A stretch of 8,014 nt of DNA from Phycisphaerales bacterium UBA1926 (GCA_002337215.1 DDFO01000056.1:30999-39012); one strand, 5' to 3'; counted from the first letter of the stretch, positions 1-6,389 are shown. The notes: generated from the sequence alone by a model not told the origin. Numbers and translations are program-made.

Positions 1-1
1 G

Positions 2-124
2 ACCATCATCATGGTGACCCACGACCGGCACGTCGCCGATCGCGCCGATCGGGTCATTGAACTCGCGGACGGCGTCGTGCGGATCGGTGGGCCCGACGCC
101 GGGGTTCGCGCACCAGCGGTCTAG
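2..124 (+). CDS. ABC transporter ATP-binding protein, C-terminal end (partial)
   Basis: Only the last 40 codons are present; the 5' part lies outside the window. The reading frame begins TIIMVTHDRHVADRADRVIE and ends at TAG 122-124. The VTHD stretch is the H-loop (switch) of ABC ATPases, whose histidine contacts the ATP gamma-phosphate, and the following ADR-VIEL-DGV pattern is the usual close of the nucleotide-binding domain. The form, with a short tail after the H-loop, is most like the LolD/MacB group, which works with FtsX-like permeases on lipoprotein or peptide export, but Walker A, Walker B and the signature motif are not visible, so the substrate cannot be named. The coding frame stops 213 bases before the next gene, so a shared transcript is uncertain. 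Confidence 0.8.
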   Translation, partial: TIIMVTHDRHVADRADRVIELADGVVRIGGPDAGVRAPAV

Positions 125-156
125 GAACAAACCTCGAACCGGCTGCCCGCGGGTCC

Positions 157-171
157 TATCCTCGGTACAGT
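157..171 (+). promoter_or_regulatory. Possible promoter -10 hexamers upstream of the hydrolase operon
   Basis: The gap between the ABC gene and the hydrolase contains two -10-like hexamers, TATCCT at 157-162 and TACAGT at 166-171, in otherwise very GC-rich sequence. No good TTGACA-like -35 is visible at 16-18 bases upstream. TACAGT is the same hexamer found just before nuoH. Transcription from here would give either an mRNA starting close to ATG 173 or a leader of about 160 bases to ATG 338. Confidence 0.35.
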
Positions 172-337
172 CATGCACAGAAGCCGACCGCGCCCGTGCG
201 CGGATCCGCGTCCGATTCCGCGTCCCGACCCTCCGGACCGACTCTGGGACAGCCGCGAGACCCGTGTGAGCCAAACGACCAAGACAGCCCGAGAAGCCGA
301 CCACACAGGCGGCATCAGCGAGCCGAGAACGGTCGAG

Positions 338-1153
338 ATGCCATGGGGCCCGTCGGAGTCGCGGACCATCGCCATGACCGGCGCATCCAACGAGATCACG
401 GCCCGGGTCATCGAGTGCGGCGATGGGCACAGCGTTGTCTTCCTGCACGGCCTCGTCGGACTCAACGACCACTGGCGGAAGGTCATCGGGCGGATCAAAG
501 GGGGCGTCCGCAGCACGCTCTTCGAACTCCCGCTGCTCGATCTCAAGGGTTCGGACTGCTCGGTGCAGGGCGTGACCGATCTGACGATCGCGTTCCTCGA
601 GAACAATGTCGCGTCGCCGACGGTCCTTGTCGGCAACTCTTTCGGCGGCCACGTCGCGCTGCGGATCGCGCACAAAAGGCCCGACCTCGTCCGGGGGCTC
701 GTCCTCGCGGGCTCGAGCGGGCTGTTCGAGCGGACGCTGGTCCGCGGGGCCCCGATCCGGCCTCCGCGCGACTGGGTCAAAGAGAAGATCGAAGAACTCT
801 TCTACGACAAGAACGCCCTCGACGAGAGCGACATCGACCGCGCCCACGAAGTGCTCAACACCAGACAGGGTGCGCGAGCCATGGTCCGCCTGAGCCGGAC
901 CGCCCGGCGGAACCATTTGGGCGATGTGCTGGGCGATATCCAGACGCCGACGCTGCTGATCTGGGGCCGCGAGGATGTTGTGACGCCGCCTTCTGCGGCC
1001 CAGGGGTTCCACGACCTGATGCCCAATACCGAACTGGTCTGGGTCGAGCAGTGCGGCCATACGCCGATGCTCGAAGCGCCGCAGGTGTTCTCCGACGCAT
1101 TGCTCGCGTTCGCCCGCCGCGTCTACGACGCACCGACCAACACAGAGGGCTGA
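338..1153 (+). CDS. Alpha/beta-fold hydrolase
   Basis: A 271-residue serine hydrolase of the alpha/beta fold, probably cytoplasmic, as no signal peptide is visible. From this start the HGL oxyanion segment is at about residues 37-39, the nucleophile elbow GNSFGG puts Ser at 101, WGRED puts the acid Asp at 213, and CGHTPMLEAP puts the catalytic His at 241, so the triad is complete. A cap region lies between about 120 and 190. The family includes esterases, C-C bond hydrolases and haloalkane dehalogenase relatives; the substrate cannot be read from the sequence. The start is uncertain: the frame is open back to ATG 173 (326 aa), but codons 173-337 encode an Arg/Pro-rich stretch with clearly lower GC at third positions than the rest, and homology-type sequence begins only near residue 20. 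GTG 266 and ATG 374 are other options. It ends three bases before the GH3 gene, so the two are very likely co-transcribed. Confidence 0.88.
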   Translation: MPWGPSESRTIAMTGASNEITARVIECGDGHSVVFLHGLVGLNDHWRKVIGRIKGGVRSTLFELPLLDLKGSDCSVQGVTDLTIAFLENNVASPTVLVGNSFGGHVALRIAHKRPDLVRGLVLAGSSGLFERTLVRGAPIRPPRDWVKEKIEELFYDKNALDESDIDRAHEVLNTRQGARAMVRLSRTARRNHLGDVLGDIQTPTLLIWGREDVVTPPSAAQGFHDLMPNTELVWVEQCGHTPMLEAPQVFSDALLAFARRVYDAPTNTEG

Positions 1154-1156
1154 CCG

Positions 1157-2785
1157 ATGGGCTGGACGAGCGCCGTCGGGTGGTTCCTTCACGCGAAGAT
1201 GGCAGGCCGGGCGAGGCGGCTGCGCGACGACGACCGCTGGCGTCGCTGCACCGCACGGATCCAGGCGAGCACGCTGCGCACCCTGCTCCGCCACGCCGCG
1301 GAGACCGAGATCGGTCGCGAGGCGGGCTTCCACGAGATCGCCGATATTTCCGATCCGTCGGAGGTCATCGGGGCCTACCGCGCCGCCGTGCCGGTGGGCG
1401 ACTGGTACACCGTCAAGGATCGTGTCGCCCGGATGCGTGAGCAGGCGGAACCCGACGTGCTCTGGCCGGGGCTCGTGAAGCGATTCGCCCAGACCAGCGG
1501 CACGACCGCGGGCGACAAGTTCATCCCCGTCACCGACGAGATGATGACCTCGAACTACCGGGCGAGCCTCGACATCTTCGCGAGCATGATCAACCGCCGG
1601 GTGTCGCTGGGTCGGATGACCGGCGGTCGCTGCTTGTTCCTGGGCGGGTCGAGCGATCTGAAAACCGACAAGAACGGCATCATCACCGCAGATCTCTCGG
1701 GTCTTGTCACCCCGCTCATCCGGTGGCCGATCAGCGCGATCTACTCGCCCGGCCCCGATATCGCGCTCATCAGCGATTGGCCGACCAAGATCGAACGCAT
1801 GGCCCAACTGTGCAAGGACCAGGACATCCGCATGATCAGCGGGATGCCCTCGTGGGGATCCGTGCTGATGGAGCGGGTGCTCGAGATCACCGGCAGGGCA
1901 ACCATCCAAGACGTCTGGCCCAACCTCGAGGTCTTTGTCCACGGCGGCGTCCGCTACGGCCCATTCAAGCCCCGCATCGGCGGCCTGTTCACGGGCTCGC
2001 CCGATGGCGATATCCCCGTCCGCCACGAGCTCTATCCCGCGAGCGAGGGCTTCATCGCGATGCAGGACCGCGCCGACGACCCCGGGATGCGGCTGCTGGT
2101 TGACATCGACAATTTCTACGAATTCGTCCCGCTGGAATCGGTCGCCGACGATGGGTCGGTCCCCGCCGACGTCAGGGCATACACCGCCGCGGAGGCCGAG
2201 CCGGGCGTCCGGTACGTCGTCGTGATCACGTCGTGCGCCGGGTTCTGGAGGTACAACATCGGGGATGTCGTCGAGTTCGACGATGTGCCGGGTGATATGC
2301 AGGGCGCGGGGGGCACGGGCCCGGCCCGCCTCCGCATCGTGGGCCGCCACCGGCACTTCATCAACGCGTTCGGCGAGAACCTGATCGTCGAGCACATCGA
2401 GTCCGCCGTGGAGGCCGCCGCCCGCGCGACGGGTCTCCCGATCGGTGAGTTCACAGCGTCACCGGTCTACCCGGGCGAAGGTCGCCGGGCCGGGCTCGAG
2501 CTGGTGCTCGAATGCGATGAGCCGTCAGCCGAGGCCGTGACCGAGTTCACGCGCATGTTCGACGCGTCGCTCAAATCGCAGAACGTCGATTACGCGACCA
2601 AGCGGAGCGACGATCTGGGCATGGCGCCCCCCACCGTCACACCCGTGCAGCGCGGTTCCTTCCACGCCTGGATGGCATCCCGAGGCAAGCTCGGGGGGCA
2701 GCACAAATGCCCCCGGTGCGCGAACCATCGCGACTACACCGAGGGCGTCGCGGGATTCGCGACGCGCCGTGATGCGCCGAGGTGA
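1157..2785 (+). CDS. GH3 family acyl-acid amido synthetase-like adenylating enzyme
   Basis: A 542-residue protein of the GH3 branch of the ANL adenylating superfamily. Known members (plant GH3 proteins) activate a carboxylic acid with ATP to an acyl-AMP and pass it to an amine, usually an amino acid. The three GH3 ATP-binding motifs are present in order: TSGTTAGDK at 113-121, YPASE at 293-297 and YNIGD at 366-370, followed by the GRHRHFINAFGENL hinge region at 396-409. The C-terminal GKLGGQHK at 510-517 resembles the conserved end of bacterial GH3 proteins. Length is close to the usual 500-600. ATG 1157 is supported by GAGGG at 1145-1149, seven bases upstream, inside the end of the hydrolase gene. 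The substrate acid and amine are unknown; bacterial GH3 proteins are mostly uncharacterised, so an auxin role should not be assumed. An HxCxxCxxH cluster at 516-524 is unusual. Confidence 0.93.
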   Translation: MGWTSAVGWFLHAKMAGRARRLRDDDRWRRCTARIQASTLRTLLRHAAETEIGREAGFHEIADISDPSEVIGAYRAAVPVGDWYTVKDRVARMREQAEPDVLWPGLVKRFAQTSGTTAGDKFIPVTDEMMTSNYRASLDIFASMINRRVSLGRMTGGRCLFLGGSSDLKTDKNGIITADLSGLVTPLIRWPISAIYSPGPDIALISDWPTKIERMAQLCKDQDIRMISGMPSWGSVLMERVLEITGRATIQDVWPNLEVFVHGGVRYGPFKPRIGGLFTGSPDGDIPVRHELYPASEGFIAMQDRADDPGMRLLVDIDNFYEFVPLESVADDGSVPADVRAYTAAEAEPGVRYVVVITSCAGFWRYNIGDVVEFDDVPGDMQGAGGTGPARLRIVGRHRHFINAFGENLIVEHIESAVEAAARATGLPIGEFTASPVYPGEGRRAGLELVLECDEPSAEAVTEFTRMFDASLKSQNVDYATKRSDDLGMAPPTVTPVQRGSFHAWMASRGKLGGQHKCPRCANHRDYTEGVAGFATRRDAPR

Positions 2786-2811
2786 TCTCGGATGAATCGC
2801 ACGCAACCTGC

Positions 2812-2841
2812 TATAAACACTGTAGATCCAAGACACCGGAG
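2812..2841 (+). promoter_or_regulatory. Candidate promoter (-10 TATAAA) and Shine-Dalgarno for the DinB-like gene
   Basis: The 65 bases between the GH3 stop and ATG 2851 are AT-richer than their surroundings and contain TATAAA at 2812-2817. GGAG at 2838-2841 lies nine bases before ATG 2851, which decides that start over the in-frame ATG 2842 that directly abuts it. No convincing -35 box is present, so the promoter is tentative; the ribosome site is better supported. Confidence 0.45.
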
Positions 2842-2850
2842 ATGTTCGCT

Positions 2851-3375
2851 ATGACCCCCACACCCGCAGAACTGGCCGTCCGAGACGCGTCGGTTGCAAT
2901 CCTCAATCAGCTCGCCGACACGCTCGGCGTGTTCAGCGATGAGCAGTACACCACGCCCGGGCCGAGCGGCGCCACCGTCGGTGCCCACGTCCGCCACACG
3001 CTCGATCACTACCGCAAGCTCGCGGACGGCTACAAAGTCTCCGCGACGGTCGCCTACGACCAACGCGACCGCGGCGGATCGGTCGAGACCGACCGCGCCG
3101 CGGCGATCGCCGAGGCATCGACGCTCGCCGGTTCGTTCGCGTCGCTCGACGAGACGCAGATGGGGTTCCCGGTCAAGATCTGCGCGATGGTGAGCGGGGA
3201 CGGATGCGAGGCCGAGATCGATTCCACGCTCGTCCGCGAGCTCTGGTTCGCGAGCCACCACGCCATCCACCACAACGCGCTGCTCAAGCCCATCGCGATC
3301 GCGGCGGGCGTTGATCTCCCGACCGAGTTCGGTCGCGCCCCCTCCACGGTGAACCACGAATCCGCGACCCGCTGA
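2851..3375 (+). CDS. DinB-like (YfiT/DinB superfamily) metal-binding four-helix protein
   Basis: A 174-residue, mostly helical soluble protein. It has the spaced histidines of the DinB/YfiT fold: VGAHVRHTLDHY at about residues 43-54 (His46, 49, 53) in the second helix region, and SHHAIHH at 135-141 in the last long helix. In this superfamily three histidines from such helices bind a divalent metal; members include thiol transferases such as those for bacillithiol and mycothiol, and many of unknown role. DinB here is the Bacillus family name, not DNA polymerase IV. The frame is open upstream to ATG 2782, but GGAG at 2838-2841 and the start of conserved-looking sequence favour ATG 2851. The NRDE-like gene follows after 60 bases in the same direction. 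The fold is fairly sure; the reaction is unknown. Confidence 0.75.
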   Translation: MTPTPAELAVRDASVAILNQLADTLGVFSDEQYTTPGPSGATVGAHVRHTLDHYRKLADGYKVSATVAYDQRDRGGSVETDRAAAIAEASTLAGSFASLDETQMGFPVKICAMVSGDGCEAEIDSTLVRELWFASHHAIHHNALLKPIAIAAGVDLPTEFGRAPSTVNHESATR

Positions 3376-3396
3376 CTCCGGACGCCGTCAGTCCCC

Positions 3397-3411
3397 CGAG
3401 AACCGTTCTCG
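3397..3411 (+). promoter_or_regulatory. 15-base palindrome between DinB-like and NRDE-like genes
   Basis: CGAGAACCGTTCTCG is a perfect dyad with 7-base arms around a central C. As RNA it could form a 5-bp stem with a five-base loop, but no U-tract follows, so it is not an intrinsic terminator. It lies 24 bases before the GTG start of the NRDE gene and could be an operator or an RNA hairpin near the ribosome site AAAGG at 3422-3426. Function is inferred only from symmetry and position. Confidence 0.35.
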
Positions 3412-3435
3412 CTCTGCCTTGAAAGGCCGCGCCCG

Positions 3436-4260
3436 GTGTGCACGCTCACGTTTCTATCGATCGATGGCGGAATCCGCCTGCTCCACAGCCGAGACGAACA
3501 GCGCAACCGGTCCGAAGGCCTGCCCCCATCGCTCTGGACCGCGGGTGCGTACCGCCTGCTCTCCCCCCGCGACCCCGACGCCGGAGGGACGTGGGCGGCG
3601 CTCCGCGATGACGGCGTGATCCTCGCGGTCATGAATCGCAACCCAGAGCCCGCGCCCACGCTCGACCGCTCGACGCTCCGCTCCCGCGGGCTGCTGATCG
3701 AATGCCTCGCCGGACTGCGCCCCGGCAAGCTCGCCCACGGGCTGCGGTCCATCGAGGCGGCCCGCTACGCGCCGTTCCGCGCCTTCGCCGCGATCCCCGC
3801 GGGGCTCACCGACGCCGAGACCGCCGACCGCCCTGTCGTTCACGCGGCGGAATGGGACCGGTCCGACCCATCCGAGGACGCACGCCCGGATGTGACGAAT
3901 CACGAGCCCCCCTGCTGCTGGGCGAGCTCGGGGCTGGGCGATTCGGTCGTCGCCGACCGGCTGCCGCTCTTCGAGACCGTGGTCAGGCCCGACCCGTCGC
4001 CGGCCGCCCAGGACGCCTACCACCTCCACGCGTGGGAAGGCCGGGGCGCCGCGAGCGTGTTCATGAGCCGGACGGACGCCCGCACGGTGAGCATCACGAC
4101 CGTTGAGTCGGCCGCCCGTTCGGCCGGCCCCGATGGGCCGCAGCCTCTCCGAATGACCTACCTTCCCCTCGCCCCGGGCGGGGCGATCACCGATCCGCTG
4201 ATCCCCGGCGAACCCGTTTCTGTCGCACTCGAACCACGAAATCTGGCGTCCCAGCCCTGA
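3436..4260 (+). CDS. NRDE (TANGO2-like) family protein
   Basis: A 274-residue protein starting with GTG. Its N-terminus MCTLTF places a cysteine directly after the initiator, as in TANGO2/NRDE proteins, where an Ntn-hydrolase-like fold with Cys2 has been proposed. The family's NRDE signature appears as SRDE at residues 18-21, followed by RNR. GGTWAAL at 50-56, AVMNRN at 64-69 and SSGLGD at 164-169 match further landmarks of the family. The biochemical role is not settled; TANGO2 relatives are linked to haem and lipid handling. GTG 3436 is chosen because it gives the Cys2 N-terminus and has AAAGG nine bases upstream. The middle (about 125-155) is Asp/Pro/Glu-rich and likely a flexible, variable insert. 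It lies downstream of the DinB-like gene with a 60-base gap and 23 bases before nuoH. Confidence 0.82.
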   Translation: MCTLTFLSIDGGIRLLHSRDEQRNRSEGLPPSLWTAGAYRLLSPRDPDAGGTWAALRDDGVILAVMNRNPEPAPTLDRSTLRSRGLLIECLAGLRPGKLAHGLRSIEAARYAPFRAFAAIPAGLTDAETADRPVVHAAEWDRSDPSEDARPDVTNHEPPCCWASSGLGDSVVADRLPLFETVVRPDPSPAAQDAYHLHAWEGRGAASVFMSRTDARTVSITTVESAARSAGPDGPQPLRMTYLPLAPGGAITDPLIPGEPVSVALEPRNLASQP

Positions 4261-4269
4261 TCACGCCGC

Positions 4270-4275
4270 TACAGT
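4270..4275 (+). promoter_or_regulatory. Candidate -10 box for a leaderless nuoH transcript
   Basis: TACAGT sits in the 23-base gap between the NRDE stop and nuoH, with its last base eight positions before the ATG at 4284. A -10 box at that distance would place the transcription start at or next to the ATG. No Shine-Dalgarno-like purine run is present between 4261 and 4283, which fits leaderless initiation. No clear -35 is visible, so read-through from the NRDE gene remains possible. Confidence 0.45.
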
Positions 4276-4283
4276 TGCCACCC

Positions 4284-5696
4284 ATGGACTTCATCACAGA
4301 CTTTGTCGAGCAGAACATCTCCGGCCAGCTCTTCGTGAGCGTTCACGTGCTGCTCATTATGCTGCACGTGATCCTGATCTCCGTCGCCTACCTCGTGATG
4401 GCGGAACGCAAGGTCTCCGCCTACATCCAGGACCGACTGGGCCCCAACCGCGTGGGCTTCGATTTCGGCCTTCCCTTCCTCAAGTTCCTCAGCACCACCG
4501 GCCCGCTCAAGGGTGTGCTGGGCCTGGGACAGCCCCTTGCCGACGGTATCAAGTTCCTCCTCAAGGAGGACTACACCCCGGGTCGGGTTGACAAGGTCCT
4601 CTTCACGCTCGCCCCCGTCTTCATCATCATCCCCGCGCTCATCGGATTCGCGGTCATCCCCTGGGGCGGCTATTGGGACCTCGGCAGCATCCCCACCCCC
4701 ATCGGCACCCTCGAGGGCGGTCGGATCCTCGTCGCAGGGGCGAACATCAATGTCGGCATCGTCTACCTGCTCGCGGTCTCTTCTCTAGGCGTCTACGGCG
4801 TCACGCTGGGCGGCTGGGCCTCCAACAGCAAATACTCGTTCCTGGGCGGGTTGCGGGCCACCGCGCAGATGATCTCCTACGAGATCCCGCTGGGCCTGAG
4901 CCTGATGGCCGCCCTGCTCGTGATCGGGTCGGTGCTTCCCACGCGGATCATCGACTACCAGGTCGAACACGGCTGGCTCGTCCTCGCCCAACCGATGGCG
5001 ATGATCCTGTTCTTCGTCGCGATTCTTGCGGAGGCCAACCGGGCCCCGTTCGACAACGCCGAGGCCGAGCAGGAACTCGTGGGGGGCTACCACACCGAGT
5101 ACTCCTCGATGCGATTCGCGCTCTTTTTCCTCGCCGAATACGCCCACATGTTCACCAGCGCCGCCTTCCTGGTGCTGCTCTTCTTCGGTGGGTATCACCT
5201 TCCGCTGGGGTTCCTGGGCGAGGATCATCTCCTGAGCCCGACGAACACCACGCTGCTGGGCGTGTTCGCGAAGATCGGTGTCTTCTTCGGCAAGGTGATC
5301 CTCGTCAACATGCTCCAGATCGTCATCCGCTGGACGGTCCCCCGCATCCGCTACGACCAGGTCATGATGCTCGGATGGCAGAGCCTGATCCCGATCAGCC
5401 TCGCCGTCGTCGTGATGACCAGCTTCATGGTCTACTTCGGCATGACCCCCGCCGACACCGCGACCTGGGGACTCCCCACCGCATTCACGTGGGCCCCGAT
5501 GTGCGCCGTGAACATCGTTCTCCTGCTCGGCGTCGTCGCCTTCCAGACCACGCTCCCCCGCTCGACGATCAACCGGCAGATCAAGATGTACGGGTCGCGT
5601 TTCCACCCGGTCGAGGGCGAAGTGGTCAACACCGCTCCCTCTGATCCGATGGCGCTCGAGGACCGACCCGTCCAAGGCACCGCGCCGGCCGTCTGA
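4284..5696 (+). CDS. nuoH: NADH-quinone oxidoreductase subunit H (complex I, ND1)
   Basis: A 470-residue polytopic inner-membrane protein, the ND1 subunit that forms much of the quinone channel and joins the hydrophilic arm to the proton-pumping arm of complex I. Both family signatures are clear: AERKVSAYIQDRLGPNRVG at residues 40-58, and AEANRAPFDNAEAEQELVGG at 249-268 followed by YHTEYSSMRFALFFLAEY, with the acidic residues of the quinone-site loop kept. RWTVPRIRYDQ at 349-359 matches the conserved C-terminal loop. About eight to nine hydrophobic segments can be seen. It is longer than the E. coli protein (about 325 aa): extra residues lie at 59-85 after the first signature, around 300-330, and in an added hydrophobic segment (405-423) with a hydrophilic tail to 470. 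An upstream TTG (4275) is open, but ATG 4284 begins the normal N-terminus. No other nuo gene is adjacent, unlike the usual nuo operon. Confidence 0.97.
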   Translation: MDFITDFVEQNISGQLFVSVHVLLIMLHVILISVAYLVMAERKVSAYIQDRLGPNRVGFDFGLPFLKFLSTTGPLKGVLGLGQPLADGIKFLLKEDYTPGRVDKVLFTLAPVFIIIPALIGFAVIPWGGYWDLGSIPTPIGTLEGGRILVAGANINVGIVYLLAVSSLGVYGVTLGGWASNSKYSFLGGLRATAQMISYEIPLGLSLMAALLVIGSVLPTRIIDYQVEHGWLVLAQPMAMILFFVAILAEANRAPFDNAEAEQELVGGYHTEYSSMRFALFFLAEYAHMFTSAAFLVLLFFGGYHLPLGFLGEDHLLSPTNTTLLGVFAKIGVFFGKVILVNMLQIVIRWTVPRIRYDQVMMLGWQSLIPISLAVVVMTSFMVYFGMTPADTATWGLPTAFTWAPMCAVNIVLLLGVVAFQTTLPRSTINRQIKMYGSRFHPVEGEVVNTAPSDPMALEDRPVQGTAPAV

Positions 5697-5899
5697 GCCG
5701 CCGAACGCGGTCGGCGAGACCAAGAACCCGATCACGTTGCGACCATAGATCGGGGCTCCACGCGGCTCTCCGCACGAAATCGCGTGCGAGGGCGTAGAAA
5801 GCCCCGCCACGCGCGACCTAGTATCCGGGCCCCGCGCCGAGGACTCTGTGTCCGCGCCCGGGACTGACCAGACGACACCGATCCGTTCGGAGCCTCAGC
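5697..5899 (+). other. Structured intergenic leader between nuoH and rplS
   Basis: This 203-base gap has several potential RNA stems. CCCGATC 5727-5733 pairs with GATCGGG 5748-5754. CGCACG 5771-5776 can pair with CGTGCG 5783-5788, or CGCGTG 5781-5786 can instead pair with CACGCG 5808-5813 around an inner GGGC 5790-5793 / GCCC 5801-5804 stem; these two are mutually exclusive. CCGGGC 5825-5830 pairs with GCCCGG 5856-5861 around GGAC 5841-5844 / GTCC 5850-5853. None has a U-tract. They may end nuoH mRNA, regulate rplS, or reflect high GC. Confidence 0.45.
5819..5824 (+). promoter_or_regulatory. Possible -10 box for rplS
   Basis: TAGTAT is the most -10-like hexamer in the GC-rich nuoH-rplS gap, 75 bases before the rplS start. 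It would start transcription near 5831, giving a leader of about 70 bases. No -35 match is seen, so this is a weak call. Confidence 0.3.
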
Positions 5900-6292
5900 A
5901 TGAGCCAGCAAAGCATCCTCGCGTCCATCAACGCCGACGCGATCAAGACCGACCACCCCCGCTTCGATGTGGGCGACACGCTCAACATCCACCAGCGGAT
6001 CGTCGAAGGCGACAAGGAACGTATCCAGGTCTATTCGGGCGTGCTCATCCGCCGCAAGGGCGGGGGCATGAACGAGATGATCGTCGTCCGCCGGATCGTG
6101 GACAACATCGGCGTCGAGCGGACCTACCCGCTCAACAGCCCGCTGATCGCCAAGATCGAGGTTGTCCGCCGGGGCGACGCCCGCCGGGCGAAGCTCTATT
6201 ACCTGCGTGACCGTGTCGGCAAGAGCCGCCGCCTCCGCGACCGCCGCCGCGGCATGAAGCACGTCGAGGGCCAGGCGACCGTCCAGCGGTAA
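5900..6292 (+). CDS. rplS: 50S ribosomal protein L19
   Basis: A 130-residue basic protein, within the usual 110-130 range for bacterial L19, which lies at the 30S-50S interface near bridges to 16S rRNA. Family landmarks are present in order: FDVGDTLNIHQRIVEGDKER at about residues 22-41, IQVYSGVLIRRKG at 42-54, the VERTYPLNSPLIAKIEVVRR segment at 73-92 and RRAKLYYLRDRVGKSRRLRD at 95-114. The C-terminal tail is rich in Arg and extends about 15 residues beyond many homologues. ATG 5900 has GGAG at 5889-5892, seven bases upstream. In many bacteria rplS ends the rpsP-rimM-trmD-rplS operon; here nuoH precedes it and a terminator closes it, so it appears monocistronic. Confidence 0.97.
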   Translation: MSQQSILASINADAIKTDHPRFDVGDTLNIHQRIVEGDKERIQVYSGVLIRRKGGGMNEMIVVRRIVDNIGVERTYPLNSPLIAKIEVVRRGDARRAKLYYLRDRVGKSRRLRDRRRGMKHVEGQATVQR

Positions 6293-6299
6293 CCCCGCC

Positions 6300-6315
6300 G
6301 ATCGGCTGACCGATC
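6300..6315 (+). other. 3'-UTR hairpin after rplS
   Basis: GATCGG 6300-6305, loop CTGA, CCGATC 6310-6315 is a perfect 6-bp stem eight bases past the rplS stop and 16 bases before the terminator stem. It lacks a U-tract and may be an mRNA-stabilising or processing hairpin. Confidence 0.5.
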
Positions 6316-6330
6316 AACTGAATCACTCGA

Positions 6331-6360
6331 AGCACCCCGGTCCGACGCCGGGGTGTTTTT
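6331..6360 (+). terminator. Intrinsic terminator of rplS
   Basis: CACCCCGG 6333-6340 pairs perfectly with CCGGGGTG 6348-6355 around a seven-base loop; one G-U and one A-U pair can extend it outwards. Five T residues (6356-6360) follow at once, then CTT. Stem strength, T-run and position 38 bases after the L19 stop make this a classic rho-independent terminator. Confidence 0.93.
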
Positions 6361-6389
6361 CTTGGGCGTTTCGCCGCATCCCTTTGTAT

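Noticed and set aside
196..1440. 414-codon + frame across the hydrolase and start of GH3
   Set aside because: It spans two recognised genes in another frame, is Arg/Pro/Gly-rich and has no family features; a high-GC shadow.
2782..2850. Longer DinB-like start at ATG 2782
   Set aside because: It would overlap the GH3 stop region, lacks a ribosome site, and adds sequence covering the TATAAA box; GGAG fits ATG 2851.
4673..5644. 323-codon + frame inside nuoH
   Set aside because: Arg/Pro/His-rich out-of-frame reading of nuoH.
4785..5810. 341-codon - strand frame opposite nuoH
   Set aside because: His/Asp/Glu/Gly-rich composition expected from the complement of a hydrophobic gene; nuoH is certain on the + strand.
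5732..6262. 176-codon - strand frame over the leader and rplS
   Set aside because: Complement of rplS with Ala/Asp/Val-rich composition and no recognisable domain.
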